A stretch of 64,000 nt of DNA from Acidiluteibacter sp963716125 (GTDB taxonomy: Bacteria > Bacteroidota > Bacteroidia > Flavobacteriales_E > Vicingaceae): the NCBI GenBank assembly GCA_963716125.1, contig OY970294.1, positions 3,348,001 through 3,412,000 of the forward strand. The letters are read 5' to 3'. This document shows positions 26,633 through 35,426 of the stretch, one piece after another. The notes beneath the pieces are model-generated. The model was given only the letters and a program-made list of their open reading frames with translations, did no database searches and had not been told where the DNA came from. The translations under genes and the position numbers were made by a program. Each line of letters starts with the position of its first letter. Within the stretch, counting starts at the first letter, position 1.

Positions 26633-26721
26633 TTGATTCTGATTTACTTAAGAATCAATTCTACCGAAAACTTGAAAACTTTCGGAGTGTAATTCAGAAC
26701 CGATTAACCTGCATTAGGTTA
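26633..26721. other. Structured spacer with three further stem-loops
   Basis: Three small hairpins follow the murF terminator: TTGATTCT/AGAATCAA (26633-26658), CCGAAA/TTTCGG (about 26664-26685) and TAACCT/AGGTTA (26705-26721). The last touches the stop of the acyl-CoA dehydrogenase gene and may be its terminator. The role of the others is unknown. Confidence 0.4.
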
Positions 26722-27861
26722 TTACTTTAAAACAGACCTTGAGATGACAATCTTCTGTACTTCGGTAGTACCTTCATAGATCTGGGTAATTTTAGCATCT
26801 CTCATCAATCTTTCAACATGGTATTCTTTCACGAAACCATATCCACCATGCACTTGAACTGCTTCAGTAGAAACTTCCATTGCAGTTTTGGAAGCAAAAA
26901 CCTTCGCCATAGCGCTTTCCTTATCAAAGTTTATCCCTTGGTCTTTCAACCATGCAGCTTTAAAACACAACAATCTTGAACCTTCTACATTAGTAGCCAT
27001 ATCGGCCAATTTGAAAGCAATTGCTTGATGTTTGTGAATTGGTTTTCCAAATGCCTCTCTTTCTTTAGAATAACCAATAGCTAATTCCATAGCTCCTGAT
27101 GCAATTCCTAAGGCTTGAGCCGCGATTCCAATTCTTCCGCCTGAAAGTACTTTCATAGCAAATGAAAATCCAAAACCATCCTCTCCTATTCTATTTTCTT
27201 TAGGAACTTTTACATCAGTAAACATTAAAGTATGGGTATCGGATGCACGAATTCCCATTTTGTTTTCCTTTGCTCCTACAGTAAAACCTTCCCATTCTTT
27301 TTCAACTATAAAAGCATTGATACCCTTATGTTTTTTATCCGCATCAGTCTGAGCAATAACTATATAGTAAGATGCTGTACCACCATTTGTTATCCAGTTT
27401 TTTGTACCGTTTAATAAATAATGATCTCCTTTATCTATTGCAGTTGTTCTTTGAGAAGTAGCATCAGAACCTGCTTCGGGCTCAGACAAACAAAATGCTC
27501 CAATTTTTTCTCCTTTTGCTAACGGCACTAAATATTTTTGTTTTTGTTCTTCTGTTCCATATTTTTCAATACCCCAACAAACCAATGAGTTATTTACAGA
27601 CATTACTACAGAGGTAGACGCATCTACTTTAGATATTTCTTCCATCGCCAATACATAGGAGATGGTATCCATACCGCCACCACCATACTTTGGATCCACC
27701 ATCATTCCTAAAAAACCTAACTCAGCTAATTGCTTGATTTCTTCTTTAGGAAATTGTTGTTTTTCATCTCTTTCAATAACGCCTGGTTTCAAAACGTTTT
27801 GGGCAAAATCTCTTGCAGCATCTCTTACTGCAATATGTTCTTCTGATAATTGAAAATCCAT
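26722..27861 (-). CDS. Short-chain acyl-CoA dehydrogenase
   Basis: 379 residues, the normal size. Family marks include GAFCLSEPEAGSDATSQRTTA (FAD and substrate loop), NWITNGG, VLSGGRIGIAAQALGIA, REAFGKPIHKHQAIAFKLADMA, QVHGGYGFVKEYHVERLMRDAKI, and the catalytic Glu in QIYEGTTEVQKIVI. It oxidises acyl-CoA to enoyl-CoA and passes electrons to ETF, most likely in butyryl-CoA or branched-chain degradation. The exact chain length cannot be read from the sequence. It is a single-gene unit, convergent with murF and divergent from anmK. Confidence 0.93.
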   Translation of the reverse strand: MDFQLSEEHIAVRDAARDFAQNVLKPGVIERDEKQQFPKEEIKQLAELGFLGMMVDPKYGGGGMDTISYVLAMEEISKVDASTSVVMSVNNSLVCWGIEKYGTEEQKQKYLVPLAKGEKIGAFCLSEPEAGSDATSQRTTAIDKGDHYLLNGTKNWITNGGTASYYIVIAQTDADKKHKGINAFIVEKEWEGFTVGAKENKMGIRASDTHTLMFTDVKVPKENRIGEDGFGFSFAMKVLSGGRIGIAAQALGIASGAMELAIGYSKEREAFGKPIHKHQAIAFKLADMATNVEGSRLLCFKAAWLKDQGINFDKESAMAKVFASKTAMEVSTEAVQVHGGYGFVKEYHVERLMRDAKITQIYEGTTEVQKIVISRSVLK

Positions 27862-27942
27862 AATATATAATGTAATTTTATTTCTTTTAATTTAGCAAGA
27901 CTGCAAAAATAATGCTTTCATCTGTTTTAATCCAATTTTAAT

Positions 27943-29004
27943 ATGAATAATGTTTACCATGCAATAGGAATTATGTCAGGAACATCATTAGATGGTTTAG
28001 ATGTGGCTGTTATAAAATTTGAGCAAAATCTTGATAAATGGAGTTTTAAGGTCATAAATGCTTCAACATTTGACTATACCACTGATCTAAAGAAAAGATT
28101 ATCCTGCTGTATCGACTCAGGTGGTTTTGAATTAATTCAATTAAGTAATGATTGGGCATATTTCGCGTCAGATTGCATCAATAAAATTAAGAAACAGCTC
28201 AACTTTAAAATTGATTTAATTGGCAGTCACGGTCATACTGTTTTTCATCAAATAGATAAAAAATTAACGTATCAATTGGGAAATGCGGCAATTATAGCAG
28301 TAGAAACAGGGATAAAAACAGTGTCAGACTTTAGATCTTCAGATGTTGCCTTAGGGGGACAAGGTGCACCTTTAGTTCCAATTGGTGATCAATTATTATT
28401 TTCAGAATATGATGCTTGTTTGAATTTAGGTGGTATCGCTAATATTTCTTTTCTAGAGAATGGTCAATTATTGGCTTTCGATGTTTGCCCCTTTAATATT
28501 CCTATGAATTTATTGGCGAATCAAAAGAATAAAGAATTTGATAAAAATGGGGAAATGGCACAAAAAGGAACATTTCAAGAAAAATTACTTCAAAACTTAA
28601 AATCACTTGCATATTTTCAACAAGCTTCCCCAAAATCATTAGGTGTTGAATGGATAAATAAAAATTTTAATCCATTATTAAATGAATTAGAATTAAATGT
28701 TGAAGATAAACTTTCAACTTTAATTGAACTTTTCAGCGATTTAATTGCAACTGAAATTAATTCAAAAGCTATAAAAAATATATTAATAAGTGGTGGAGGG
28801 ACACACAACAATTACTTTATCAATCAATTAAAATCAAAAACAAACGCTGAAATAATTTTACCAAAATCTGAAATTATTGAATTTAAAGAAGCCATTATCT
28901 TTGCATTTTTAGGACTATTGAGAGTTTTGGAAATCCCAAATACAATTACTTCAGTAACTGCTGCAAAACGAGCTCATTGCTCAGGTGCAATATATTTAAG
29001 TTAA
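27943..29004 (+). CDS. anmK: Anhydro-N-acetylmuramic acid kinase
   Basis: 353 residues. The ASKHA-type phosphate loop GIMSGTSLDGLDVAV stands at the N-terminus, followed by GSHGHTVFHQ, VSDFRSSDVALGGQGAPLVPIGD (catalytic Asp), NLGGIANISFL, and ILISGGGTHNNYF. It opens the anhydro ring and phosphorylates 1,6-anhydro-MurNAc in peptidoglycan recycling. It lies 62 bp upstream of the amino-acid dehydrogenase gene in the same direction and may share its transcript. Confidence 0.95.
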   Translation: MNNVYHAIGIMSGTSLDGLDVAVIKFEQNLDKWSFKVINASTFDYTTDLKKRLSCCIDSGGFELIQLSNDWAYFASDCINKIKKQLNFKIDLIGSHGHTVFHQIDKKLTYQLGNAAIIAVETGIKTVSDFRSSDVALGGQGAPLVPIGDQLLFSEYDACLNLGGIANISFLENGQLLAFDVCPFNIPMNLLANQKNKEFDKNGEMAQKGTFQEKLLQNLKSLAYFQQASPKSLGVEWINKNFNPLLNELELNVEDKLSTLIELFSDLIATEINSKAIKNILISGGGTHNNYFINQLKSKTNAEIILPKSEIIEFKEAIIFAFLGLLRVLEIPNTITSVTAAKRAHCSGAIYLS

Positions 29005-29066
29005 ATACTTGCATTATTCTTTTCATAAAAGATAGTTTTTATACATTTGCTGCAAAATAATTTTCA

Positions 29067-30296
29067 ATGCAAGATTTACTTAAGAAATACGAGAACAAAC
29101 AACCAGAAATAGTTTTTGAATGGAAAGATTCTGAAACAGAAGCTGAAGGTTGGGTAGTAATAAATTCTTTAAGAGGTGGTGCTGCCGGTGGTGGAACTAG
29201 AATGCGAGTTGGTTTAGACAAGCATGAAGTAACCTCATTAGCCAAAACAATGGAAGTAAAATTTACTGTTTCAGGTCCTGCAATTGGTGGCGCAAAATCA
29301 GGAATTAATTTTGACCCTAAAGATCCTCGTAAGAAAGGTGTACTAGAAAGATGGTACAAAGCAGTAGCTCCTTTATTGAAAAACTATTACGGTACGGGTG
29401 GAGACATGAATGTAGATGAAATTCATGAAGTGATTCCAATTACCGAATCTTGTGGTGTTTGGCATCCACAAGAAGGAGTTTTTGTTGGTCATTATCAACC
29501 TTCTGAAGCAGAAAAAATTAATATAATAGGTCAACTGCGAAATGGCGTTTTAAAGCAAATTAGCAGCAAAGAATACAGTCCTGAAGTTAGTAGAAATTAC
29601 GTTATTGCTGATATGATAACCGGATATGGAGTAGCAGAATCAGTGAAACACTATTATTCTATCTATCACAATTCTACTGTAAAAGGTAAAAAAGTAATTG
29701 TTCAAGGTTGGGGAAATGTAGGAGCCGCAGGAGCCTATTATTTAGCGCAAGAGGGAGCTATTATAGTTGGAATAATTGACCGTGTAGGTGGATTAATTAA
29801 AGAAGAGGGCTTTAGCTTGGAAGAAATTCGTGAATTATTCCTAAATAAAGATGGAAACGCACTAAAAGCTGATAATATGCTCAGCTTTGATGAAGTAAAT
29901 AGTAAAATTTGGGATATTGAAGCGAATATATTTATTCCTTGTGCTGCTTCAAGATTAATTACCAAAGACCAAGTTGAAAGAATTATTAACAGCGGCATGG
30001 AAGTTATTTCTTCAGGTGCTAATGTTCCATTTGCCGATCAAGAAATCTTTTTTGGGCCAATAGCAGATTACACAGACAATCAAATAAGTGTGATTCCTGA
30101 TTTTATTTCAAATTGTGGTATGGCGAGAGTTTTTGCGTATTTGATGAAACCAGGTGCAAAAATGACAGATGAAGCCATTTTCTCAGACACTTCTAATGTT
30201 ATTAAGAAAGCTATGGAAGATGCATACGCTAAAAAATCAGACAAAGTAGGTATTGCTAAAAATGCCTTCAGTATTGCCTTAAGTAAATTAATTTAA
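29067..30296 (+). CDS. Glu/Leu/Phe/Val dehydrogenase family amino-acid dehydrogenase
   Basis: 409 residues. The Gly-rich GGAAGGGTRMRVG and the catalytic-lysine region KFTVSGPAIGGAKSGINFD are typical of the family, as is GTGGDMNVDE. The NAD(P) domain has VQGWGNVGAAGAYYLAQEGAIIVGIID. The length and the sequence fit the leucine/valine-type rather than hexameric GdhA (about 450). It deaminates an amino acid to the 2-oxo acid with NAD(P). Substrate cannot be fixed from sequence. It starts 62 bp after anmK and ends 6 bp before nhaD, so these form one operon. Confidence 0.9.
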   Translation: MQDLLKKYENKQPEIVFEWKDSETEAEGWVVINSLRGGAAGGGTRMRVGLDKHEVTSLAKTMEVKFTVSGPAIGGAKSGINFDPKDPRKKGVLERWYKAVAPLLKNYYGTGGDMNVDEIHEVIPITESCGVWHPQEGVFVGHYQPSEAEKINIIGQLRNGVLKQISSKEYSPEVSRNYVIADMITGYGVAESVKHYYSIYHNSTVKGKKVIVQGWGNVGAAGAYYLAQEGAIIVGIIDRVGGLIKEEGFSLEEIRELFLNKDGNALKADNMLSFDEVNSKIWDIEANIFIPCAASRLITKDQVERIINSGMEVISSGANVPFADQEIFFGPIADYTDNQISVIPDFISNCGMARVFAYLMKPGAKMTDEAIFSDTSNVIKKAMEDAYAKKSDKVGIAKNAFSIALSKLI

Positions 30297-30302
30297 CTCA
30301 AA

Positions 30303-31676
30303 ATGGGATTTGAAACAATCATTGTAATAGTATTCATTTTAGGATACTTTGCAATTACTATTGAACATAGCTTAAAAATAGACAAGCTAGTTCCTGCACT
30401 TTTAATGATGTCTTTAGCCTGGGCTTTAGTAGCTTTTGGATTAGACAGCTTCACACAATGGTTTGACTCTCATTCCCATAAATTGATGGAGAATTTTAAC
30501 CTTCTCGGTCATGAAGAGCGTTTGCACACTTTAGAAAGCACTTTGCTTCATCATTTTGGGAAAACCTGTGAAATTTTAATTTTCTTAGTTGGTGCAATGA
30601 CGATTGTAGAAATCATCGATCATTTCGATGGTTTTTCCACCATTAAGAAATACATTAAAACCAATAGTAAAAGAACTTTGCTTTGGATTGTTTCTATTTT
30701 GGCTTTTATTTTATCTGCTATCATAGATAATTTAACAGCTACTATAGTTCTAATTACTATTTTAAGGAAATTAATTCCCGATAGCGAAACTCGACTTTGG
30801 TATGCAGGTTTGATAGTTGTGGCAGCGAATGCCGGTGGAGCATGGTCTCCAATTGGAGATGTAACTACCACTATGCTATGGATGGGTCATAGAGTATCTA
30901 CCTTTAAATTAATAGAGTATCTAATTGTACCTTCATTTTTATGTATGGCATTACCTGTCACTATAGCTTCCTTTTTACCTGCATTTAAAGGTAAACTACC
31001 TGAAGTAGAAGACGAGGGTGAAACTAATAAAATGGGTCCTAGGATGTTGTATTTAGGATTAATAATGATTGTTTTCGTCCCTATTTTTAAAACAGTTACA
31101 CACCTTCCTCCTTATGTTGGCATGATGCTTTCCTTGTCTATTGTTGGTCTTATTGCAGAGTTAGTAAGTAATCGACAGTTTAGCATGAATGTAGTTTCAA
31201 GCCATGAAGATTCAGATCAAACTGTTCATCACATGAAAAGTCCAACACTTAAAGCTTTATCGAAAATTGAATTACCTTCGATTCTATTTTTCTTAGGTAT
31301 CTTAATGACAGTAGCAGCATTAGAATCATTAGGCCTTATCTTTAAATTTGGTCAAGATGTGCAATTGGTAATGGACAATAAGTATTTTGTTTTACTTTTA
31401 GGTGTAGGATCAGCCATAATAGATAATGTGCCTTTAGTAGCAGCAAGTATGGGAATGTTTGACATGAACACATTCGTGATGGATGACCATATTTGGCATT
31501 TTATAGCTTATGCAGCAGGAACAGGTGGATCAATGCTTATAATTGGTTCAGCAGCAGGTGTTGTAGCAATGGGAATGGAAAGAATTTCTTTCTTCTGGTA
31601 TCTAAAAAATATAAGTTGGCTAGCCTTTCTAGGCTATATTTTAGGAGCAGGTTTCTTCATTTTACTTTACCATTAA
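30303..31676 (+). CDS. nhaD: NhaD-type sodium/proton antiporter
   Basis: 457 residues with about eleven hydrophobic segments. The ion-transporter (IT) superfamily signature is present: DNLTATIVLITILRKL, NAGGAWSPIGDVTTTMLWMG, IDNVPLVAASMGMF, and TGGSMLIIGSAAGVVAMG. NhaD exchanges Na+ for H+ across the inner membrane and is typical of marine and halophilic bacteria. It begins 6 bp after the dehydrogenase stop. A marine habitat is an inference. Confidence 0.93.
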   Translation: MGFETIIVIVFILGYFAITIEHSLKIDKLVPALLMMSLAWALVAFGLDSFTQWFDSHSHKLMENFNLLGHEERLHTLESTLLHHFGKTCEILIFLVGAMTIVEIIDHFDGFSTIKKYIKTNSKRTLLWIVSILAFILSAIIDNLTATIVLITILRKLIPDSETRLWYAGLIVVAANAGGAWSPIGDVTTTMLWMGHRVSTFKLIEYLIVPSFLCMALPVTIASFLPAFKGKLPEVEDEGETNKMGPRMLYLGLIMIVFVPIFKTVTHLPPYVGMMLSLSIVGLIAELVSNRQFSMNVVSSHEDSDQTVHHMKSPTLKALSKIELPSILFFLGILMTVAALESLGLIFKFGQDVQLVMDNKYFVLLLGVGSAIIDNVPLVAASMGMFDMNTFVMDDHIWHFIAYAAGTGGSMLIIGSAAGVVAMGMERISFFWYLKNISWLAFLGYILGAGFFILLYH

Positions 31677-31784
31677 ATTGTAATAAACACAATAAAGCTA
31701 ACATTTGACTGTTTACAAATACTGATAAAGTAGATTCATTTTTACTATTAGTAAGCTAATTTAGCAGCTATAAATCTTTATTTG

Positions 31785-32504
31785 ATGTTCAGAACAATGT
31801 TATTACAAATTAACGTAACGGGTGAAGCTGCTGCACAATTGAGCGACAGCACTGCTATAATGCCTAAAGAAGAAACACTTTCTATTATGCAACTCATCAC
31901 CTCTGGTGGTGTTGGTGGAATAATAATTATGTCCACACTTTTTATCTTGTCCATCATAGCCATCTATATTTTTATAGAAAGGTATTTAACAATCAATAAG
32001 GCAGCTAAAGAAGATGAGCATTTCATGAATCAAATAAAAGATTTTATTCATGATGGTAAGATTGACGCTGCTAAAGCTTTATGCAGAAGTACTCCTACCC
32101 CTATTTCAAGAATGATTGAAAAAGGTGTTAATCGAATTGGTAAACCTTTAGGTGATATTGCAGCGGCAATTGAAAACACAGGGAAATTAGAGCTCTATAA
32201 GCTTGAAACTAATTTAGCAGCACTAGCAACTATCTCAGGCGCAGCTCCTATGATTGGATTTTTAGGAACAGTTTTAGGGATGGTGTTGGCTTTTCACGAA
32301 ATGGCTGCTGCTGGTGGAAATATTGATGTAGGAATGCTGGCAGAAGGAATTTATACCGCCATGGTAACTACTATCGCTGGTTTAATTGTAGGTATAGTAG
32401 CCTACATTGGTTACAACTCATTGGTGGCGAAAGTTGAAAAAGTAGTTTTTAGAATGGAAGCAAGAACTACAGAGTTTTTAGACATTTTAAATGAACCTGC
32501 ATAA
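31785..32504 (+). CDS. exbB: ExbB/TolQ/MotA-type proton channel subunit
   Basis: About 240 residues (start ATG at 31785 or 31797). Three transmembrane segments are visible: about 35-57 (GGVGGIIIMSTLFILSIIAIYIF), then about 145-165 (LATISGAAPMIGFLGTVLGMVLAF) and about 190-215 (MVTTIAGLIVGIVAYIGY). The GFLGTVLGMV motif is the channel helix of ExbB. It couples proton flow to TonB. The stop overlaps the exbD start by one base. No promoter stands out in 31677-31784. Confidence 0.92.
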   Translation: MFRTMLLQINVTGEAAAQLSDSTAIMPKEETLSIMQLITSGGVGGIIIMSTLFILSIIAIYIFIERYLTINKAAKEDEHFMNQIKDFIHDGKIDAAKALCRSTPTPISRMIEKGVNRIGKPLGDIAAAIENTGKLELYKLETNLAALATISGAAPMIGFLGTVLGMVLAFHEMAAAGGNIDVGMLAEGIYTAMVTTIAGLIVGIVAYIGYNSLVAKVEKVVFRMEARTTEFLDILNEPA

Positions 32505-32896
32505 TGGCTATTAAAACAAGAAATAAAGTAAGTGCAAATTTCAATATGTCGTCGATGACGGATATTGTATTTTTATTATTGATTTTCTTTATGTTGACCT
32601 CAACATTGGTAAGCCCTAATGCGTTAAAATTACTATTGCCTTCAAGTTCTAGTAAAACTTTAGCCAAGCAAACTGTTTCAGTATCAATAACTAAAGATAT
32701 CGAGTATTATATCAATGAAAAACAAGTTCAGTTTGAATTTTTGGAGCCTTATTTGATACAAGAATTAGCAGGCAAAGAAGATGGGTCTGTTATTTTGCAT
32801 GTTGATAAGCAGATTCCAATTGAGGAAGCAGTTAAAATAATGGACATCGCTAATAGAAATAAATTCAAATTAGTACTAGCGACACAACCCAACTAA
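32504..32896 (+). CDS. exbD: ExbD/TolR biopolymer transport protein
   Basis: 130 residues. The single transmembrane helix near the N-terminus carries the essential Asp in SSMTDIVFLLLIFFMLTSTLV, the proton-handling residue of ExbD. A periplasmic domain follows, with VSVSITKDIEYYINEKQV and VILHVDKQIPIEEAVKIMD. It works with ExbB and the TonB-like protein encoded next; gene overlap of 1 bp and spacing of 1 bp show a tight operon. Confidence 0.95.
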   Translation: MAIKTRNKVSANFNMSSMTDIVFLLLIFFMLTSTLVSPNALKLLLPSSSSKTLAKQTVSVSITKDIEYYINEKQVQFEFLEPYLIQELAGKEDGSVILHVDKQIPIEEAVKIMDIANRNKFKLVLATQPN

Positions 32897-32897
32897 A

Positions 32898-33692
32898 ATG
32901 GACGTTTTAGAAACCAAAAATAAAAGAATAGGTTTAACAACCACTATATTAGTGCATATTGCATTAATATTGGTATTCATATTTTTTGGTATGACTTACA
33001 TGGATCCTCCACCTGAGGAAGAAGGAATTACGATCAATTTTGGGACTACAGAAATGGGAATGGGTGAACAACAACCCACAGAACAAGTTGCAAGCACTCA
33101 AAACGAAGAGCAAATTGACAATACAATAGAAGAAGTTTCTAACCCGACTGAAACAGCAGAAGAAGAAGTATTGACTCAAAATAATACTGTAGCCCCTGCT
33201 GTAGAGAAAAAAGAGAAAAAGAAGAAAGAAAAGAAGGAAGTTAAAGAAGTTGTAAAAGAGGAACCAAAACCAGATAAAAATTTATCAGATGCGTTGAGCA
33301 ATTGGAAAAATAAATCTTCTAATAATCAAGGCGAAGGTGATACAGATCAAAATGGCGACCAGGGAGATATTAATGGAGACCCTAACAGCACTAACAGAGT
33401 TGGAGGTGGATCAGGAAACGGTGTCACTTTTAATCTTTCAGGAAGAAGTATGTTGGGCGCACCTAGAATTAAAGACAATTCTCAAGAAGAGGGAAAAGTA
33501 GTAGTAGATATTATTGTAGATAAAACAGGAAAAGTAGTAAGAGCTACTCCAGGAGCTAGAGGATCGACTACTGCAAGTTCCATATTGTATGATAAAGCTA
33601 AAAAAGCTGCTATAAATACAAAATTCAATGCAAACCCCAATGCTGCTCAAGAGCAAAAAGGTCAAATGACTTTTATTTTCATTTTAAATTAA
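32898..33692 (+). CDS. tonB: TonB-family energy transducer
   Basis: 264 residues. An N-terminal transmembrane anchor (TTTILVHIALILVFIFFGM) is followed by a long periplasmic linker rich in Glu, Lys and Asn (KEKKKKEKKEVKEVVKEE, then NNQGEGDTDQNGDQGDINGD) and a C-terminal TonB-like domain (VVVDIIVDKTGKVVRATPG, ending GQMTFIFILN). It transmits the ExbBD proton-motive force to TonB-dependent receptors or SusC-type importers. The stop overlaps the folC start by one base. Confidence 0.9.
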   Translation: MDVLETKNKRIGLTTTILVHIALILVFIFFGMTYMDPPPEEEGITINFGTTEMGMGEQQPTEQVASTQNEEQIDNTIEEVSNPTETAEEEVLTQNNTVAPAVEKKEKKKKEKKEVKEVVKEEPKPDKNLSDALSNWKNKSSNNQGEGDTDQNGDQGDINGDPNSTNRVGGGSGNGVTFNLSGRSMLGAPRIKDNSQEEGKVVVDIIVDKTGKVVRATPGARGSTTASSILYDKAKKAAINTKFNANPNAAQEQKGQMTFIFILN

Positions 33693-34912
33693 TGGATTAT
33701 AAGGAAACAATTGATTATTTATTTAGTCAATTACCCCTATTTCAAAAAGTTGGCAATTCCGCATTTAAAAAAGACTTAACCAATACCTTAGCTATTTCAG
33801 AAGTATTAAATCATCCTGAAACTAAATTTAAAAGTATTCACGTAGCAGGCACCAATGGAAAAGGATCTGTTTCACATGCATTGGCTTCCATTTTACAAGA
33901 AGCCGGTTACAAAGTTGGTTTATACACCTCGCCTCACCTATTGGACTTTAGAGAACGAATCCGCATCAATGGGGAGATGATTCCTGAAGAGACAGTTATT
34001 TCATTTGTAGAAAAACATCAAAACATCTTTAGTGAAATTAAACCTTCCTTTTTTGAATGGACTGTTGGATTAGCATTTAATTATTTTGCCGATGAAAATG
34101 TAGATATTGCGATTATAGAAACAGGTTTAGGTGGCAGATTAGATAGCACCAATATTATTACACCAATACTTTCTATCATTACTAATATCAGTTTTGATCA
34201 TCAAGCTTTACTAGGCGATACTTTAGAAAAAATTGCATTTGAAAAAGCAGGAATTATTAAGCAGAACATTCCAGTGGTGATAGGCGAAAAATCAGGTGTA
34301 GAAACAATTTTTATTGCTCAAGCCAATAAAATGAACTCAAAAATAACCTTCGCAGAAGATGATGTTGTGGATGCCTATTCTTTTCAACTAAAAGGTAATT
34401 ATCAAAAGTCCAATCTAAAAACTATTTTGAGTTCCATTAAAATTTTACAGCTTGAATTTAAGATCACATCAGAACAAATACAGAATGGATTAAATCGATT
34501 AGTTGAAAACACGGGATTAAGAGGTCGGTGGGAGATTTTATCTGAAAATCCATTAACCATTTGCGATACTGGACATAATGAAGCTGGAATTAAAAATATA
34601 GTTCAACAAATTTTAGAATTAGAATATGAGCAATTACATTTTGTGATAGCAGTAGTTAATGATAAAGATTTGACCAAGATTTTAGATGTATTACCCCGAA
34701 AAGCACATTATTATGTATCAGAAGCTAAAATTCCTAGAGCTTTAGCCAAAGGAAATCTTAGTGAACTACTTACCGAAAACAATTTATCTAACACCAACTA
34801 TACTTCTATCAAAGAAGCAATTGAAGCGGCTCAAAAAAATGCAAACCCCTATGATTTAATATTTATTGGAGGTAGTACTTTTACAGTAGCAGAAGCTTTA
34901 GAAATTTTCTAA
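33692..34912 (+). CDS. folC: Folylpolyglutamate synthase/dihydrofolate synthase
   Basis: 406 residues. Mur-ligase fold with the P-loop VAGTNGKGSVSHALASIL, the folate site YTSPHLLDFRERIRINGEMI, IIETGLGGRLDSTN, ISFDHQALLGDTLEKIAFEKAGIIK, and CDTGHNEAGIKNI. It adds glutamate residues to folate and probably makes dihydrofolate from dihydropteroate. It is the last gene of the exbB-exbD-tonB-folC run and ends 75 bp before the tRNA. Confidence 0.95.
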   Translation: MDYKETIDYLFSQLPLFQKVGNSAFKKDLTNTLAISEVLNHPETKFKSIHVAGTNGKGSVSHALASILQEAGYKVGLYTSPHLLDFRERIRINGEMIPEETVISFVEKHQNIFSEIKPSFFEWTVGLAFNYFADENVDIAIIETGLGGRLDSTNIITPILSIITNISFDHQALLGDTLEKIAFEKAGIIKQNIPVVIGEKSGVETIFIAQANKMNSKITFAEDDVVDAYSFQLKGNYQKSNLKTILSSIKILQLEFKITSEQIQNGLNRLVENTGLRGRWEILSENPLTICDTGHNEAGIKNIVQQILELEYEQLHFVIAVVNDKDLTKILDVLPRKAHYYVSEAKIPRALAKGNLSELLTENNLSNTNYTSIKEAIEAAQKNANPYDLIFIGGSTFTVAEALEIF

Positions 34913-34986
34913 ATCTTTTTCAATTTTTTATTTGGATAATGAATATTTCTCCTATATTTGCAACCGCTTAACAAAAAGCAAAACAA

Positions 34987-35061
34987 GGGCGATTAGCTCA
35001 GTTGGTTCAGAGCACCTGCCTTACAAGCAGGGGGTCACTGGTTCGAATCCAGTATCGCCCA
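34987..35061 (+). tRNA. tRNA-Val (anticodon TAC)
   Basis: 75 nt. The acceptor stem GGGCGAT pairs with ATCGCCC. The D-arm is GCTC..GAGC, the anticodon arm CCTGC-CTTACAA-GCAGG has anticodon TAC (reads GTA and GTN Val codons), and the T-arm is ACTGG-TTCGAAT-CCAGT. The discriminator is A and CCA is not encoded. A hairpin terminator (AAAGATTAGC/GCTAATCTTT) follows at about 35067-35094. Confidence 0.97.
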
Positions 35062-35100
35062 CAATGAAAGATTAGCAAATTGCTAATCTTTTTTGTTTTA

Positions 35101-35195
35101 TATCCCCTGCTTTAAGCAGAGGGGTCATCCCGATAACAAATCGGGATAGCGCCCACAATGAAAGATTAGTTTTTTAGCTAATCTTTTTTGTTTTA
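35101..35195 (+). repeat. Degenerate tRNA-Val 3'-half plus terminator, copy 2
   Basis: A 95-bp unit in tandem with the tRNA 3' end. It keeps an anticodon-arm-like stem CCTGC/GCAG with a shortened loop, a variable GGGGTC, an 8-bp hairpin ATCCCGAT/ATCGGGAT in place of the T-arm, the acceptor strand CGCCCACA, and the AAAGATTAG...CTAATCTTTTTT terminator. CGCCC starts at 35056 (tRNA), 35150 and 35245. Confidence 0.8.
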
Positions 35196-35290
35196 TACCC
35201 CATGCTTAAAAGCAGGAGGTCATCCCGATACCAAATCGGGATAGCGCCCACGAAGAAAGATTAGTTTTTTAGCTAATCTTTTTTGTTTTC
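35196..35290 (+). repeat. Degenerate tRNA-Val 3'-half plus terminator, copy 3
   Basis: A second 95-bp tandem copy, with the same T-arm hairpin ATCCCGAT/ATCGGGAT and the same terminator as copy 2. The anticodon-arm region has diverged further (ATGC/AGCAGG) and the start of the trailer reads GAAG instead of AATG. It is closer to copy 2 than to the real tRNA, so it arose from copy 2. Confidence 0.8.
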
Positions 35291-35426
35291 ATAAAGTGCC
35301 GACAATTATTCTAATTCAAACCTAACTTTTTATTTTGATCTGCGATTACTTAAAATAAAAAGAAATCGCTATTATTTATGACTTGAACTTACAATTACTT
35401 ATGTTTGTTAGACTAATTCTATTTTT

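Noticed and set aside
35101..35290. Functional extra tRNA genes after tRNA-Val
   Set aside because: The copies lack the D-arm and 5' acceptor strand, and the T-loop motif TTCGAAT is lost, so they cannot fold as tRNAs.
35056..35290. CRISPR array (three evenly spaced repeats)
   Set aside because: The 95-bp period has no short repeat/unique spacer pattern; the whole unit is conserved and includes terminators. No cas genes are present in the window.
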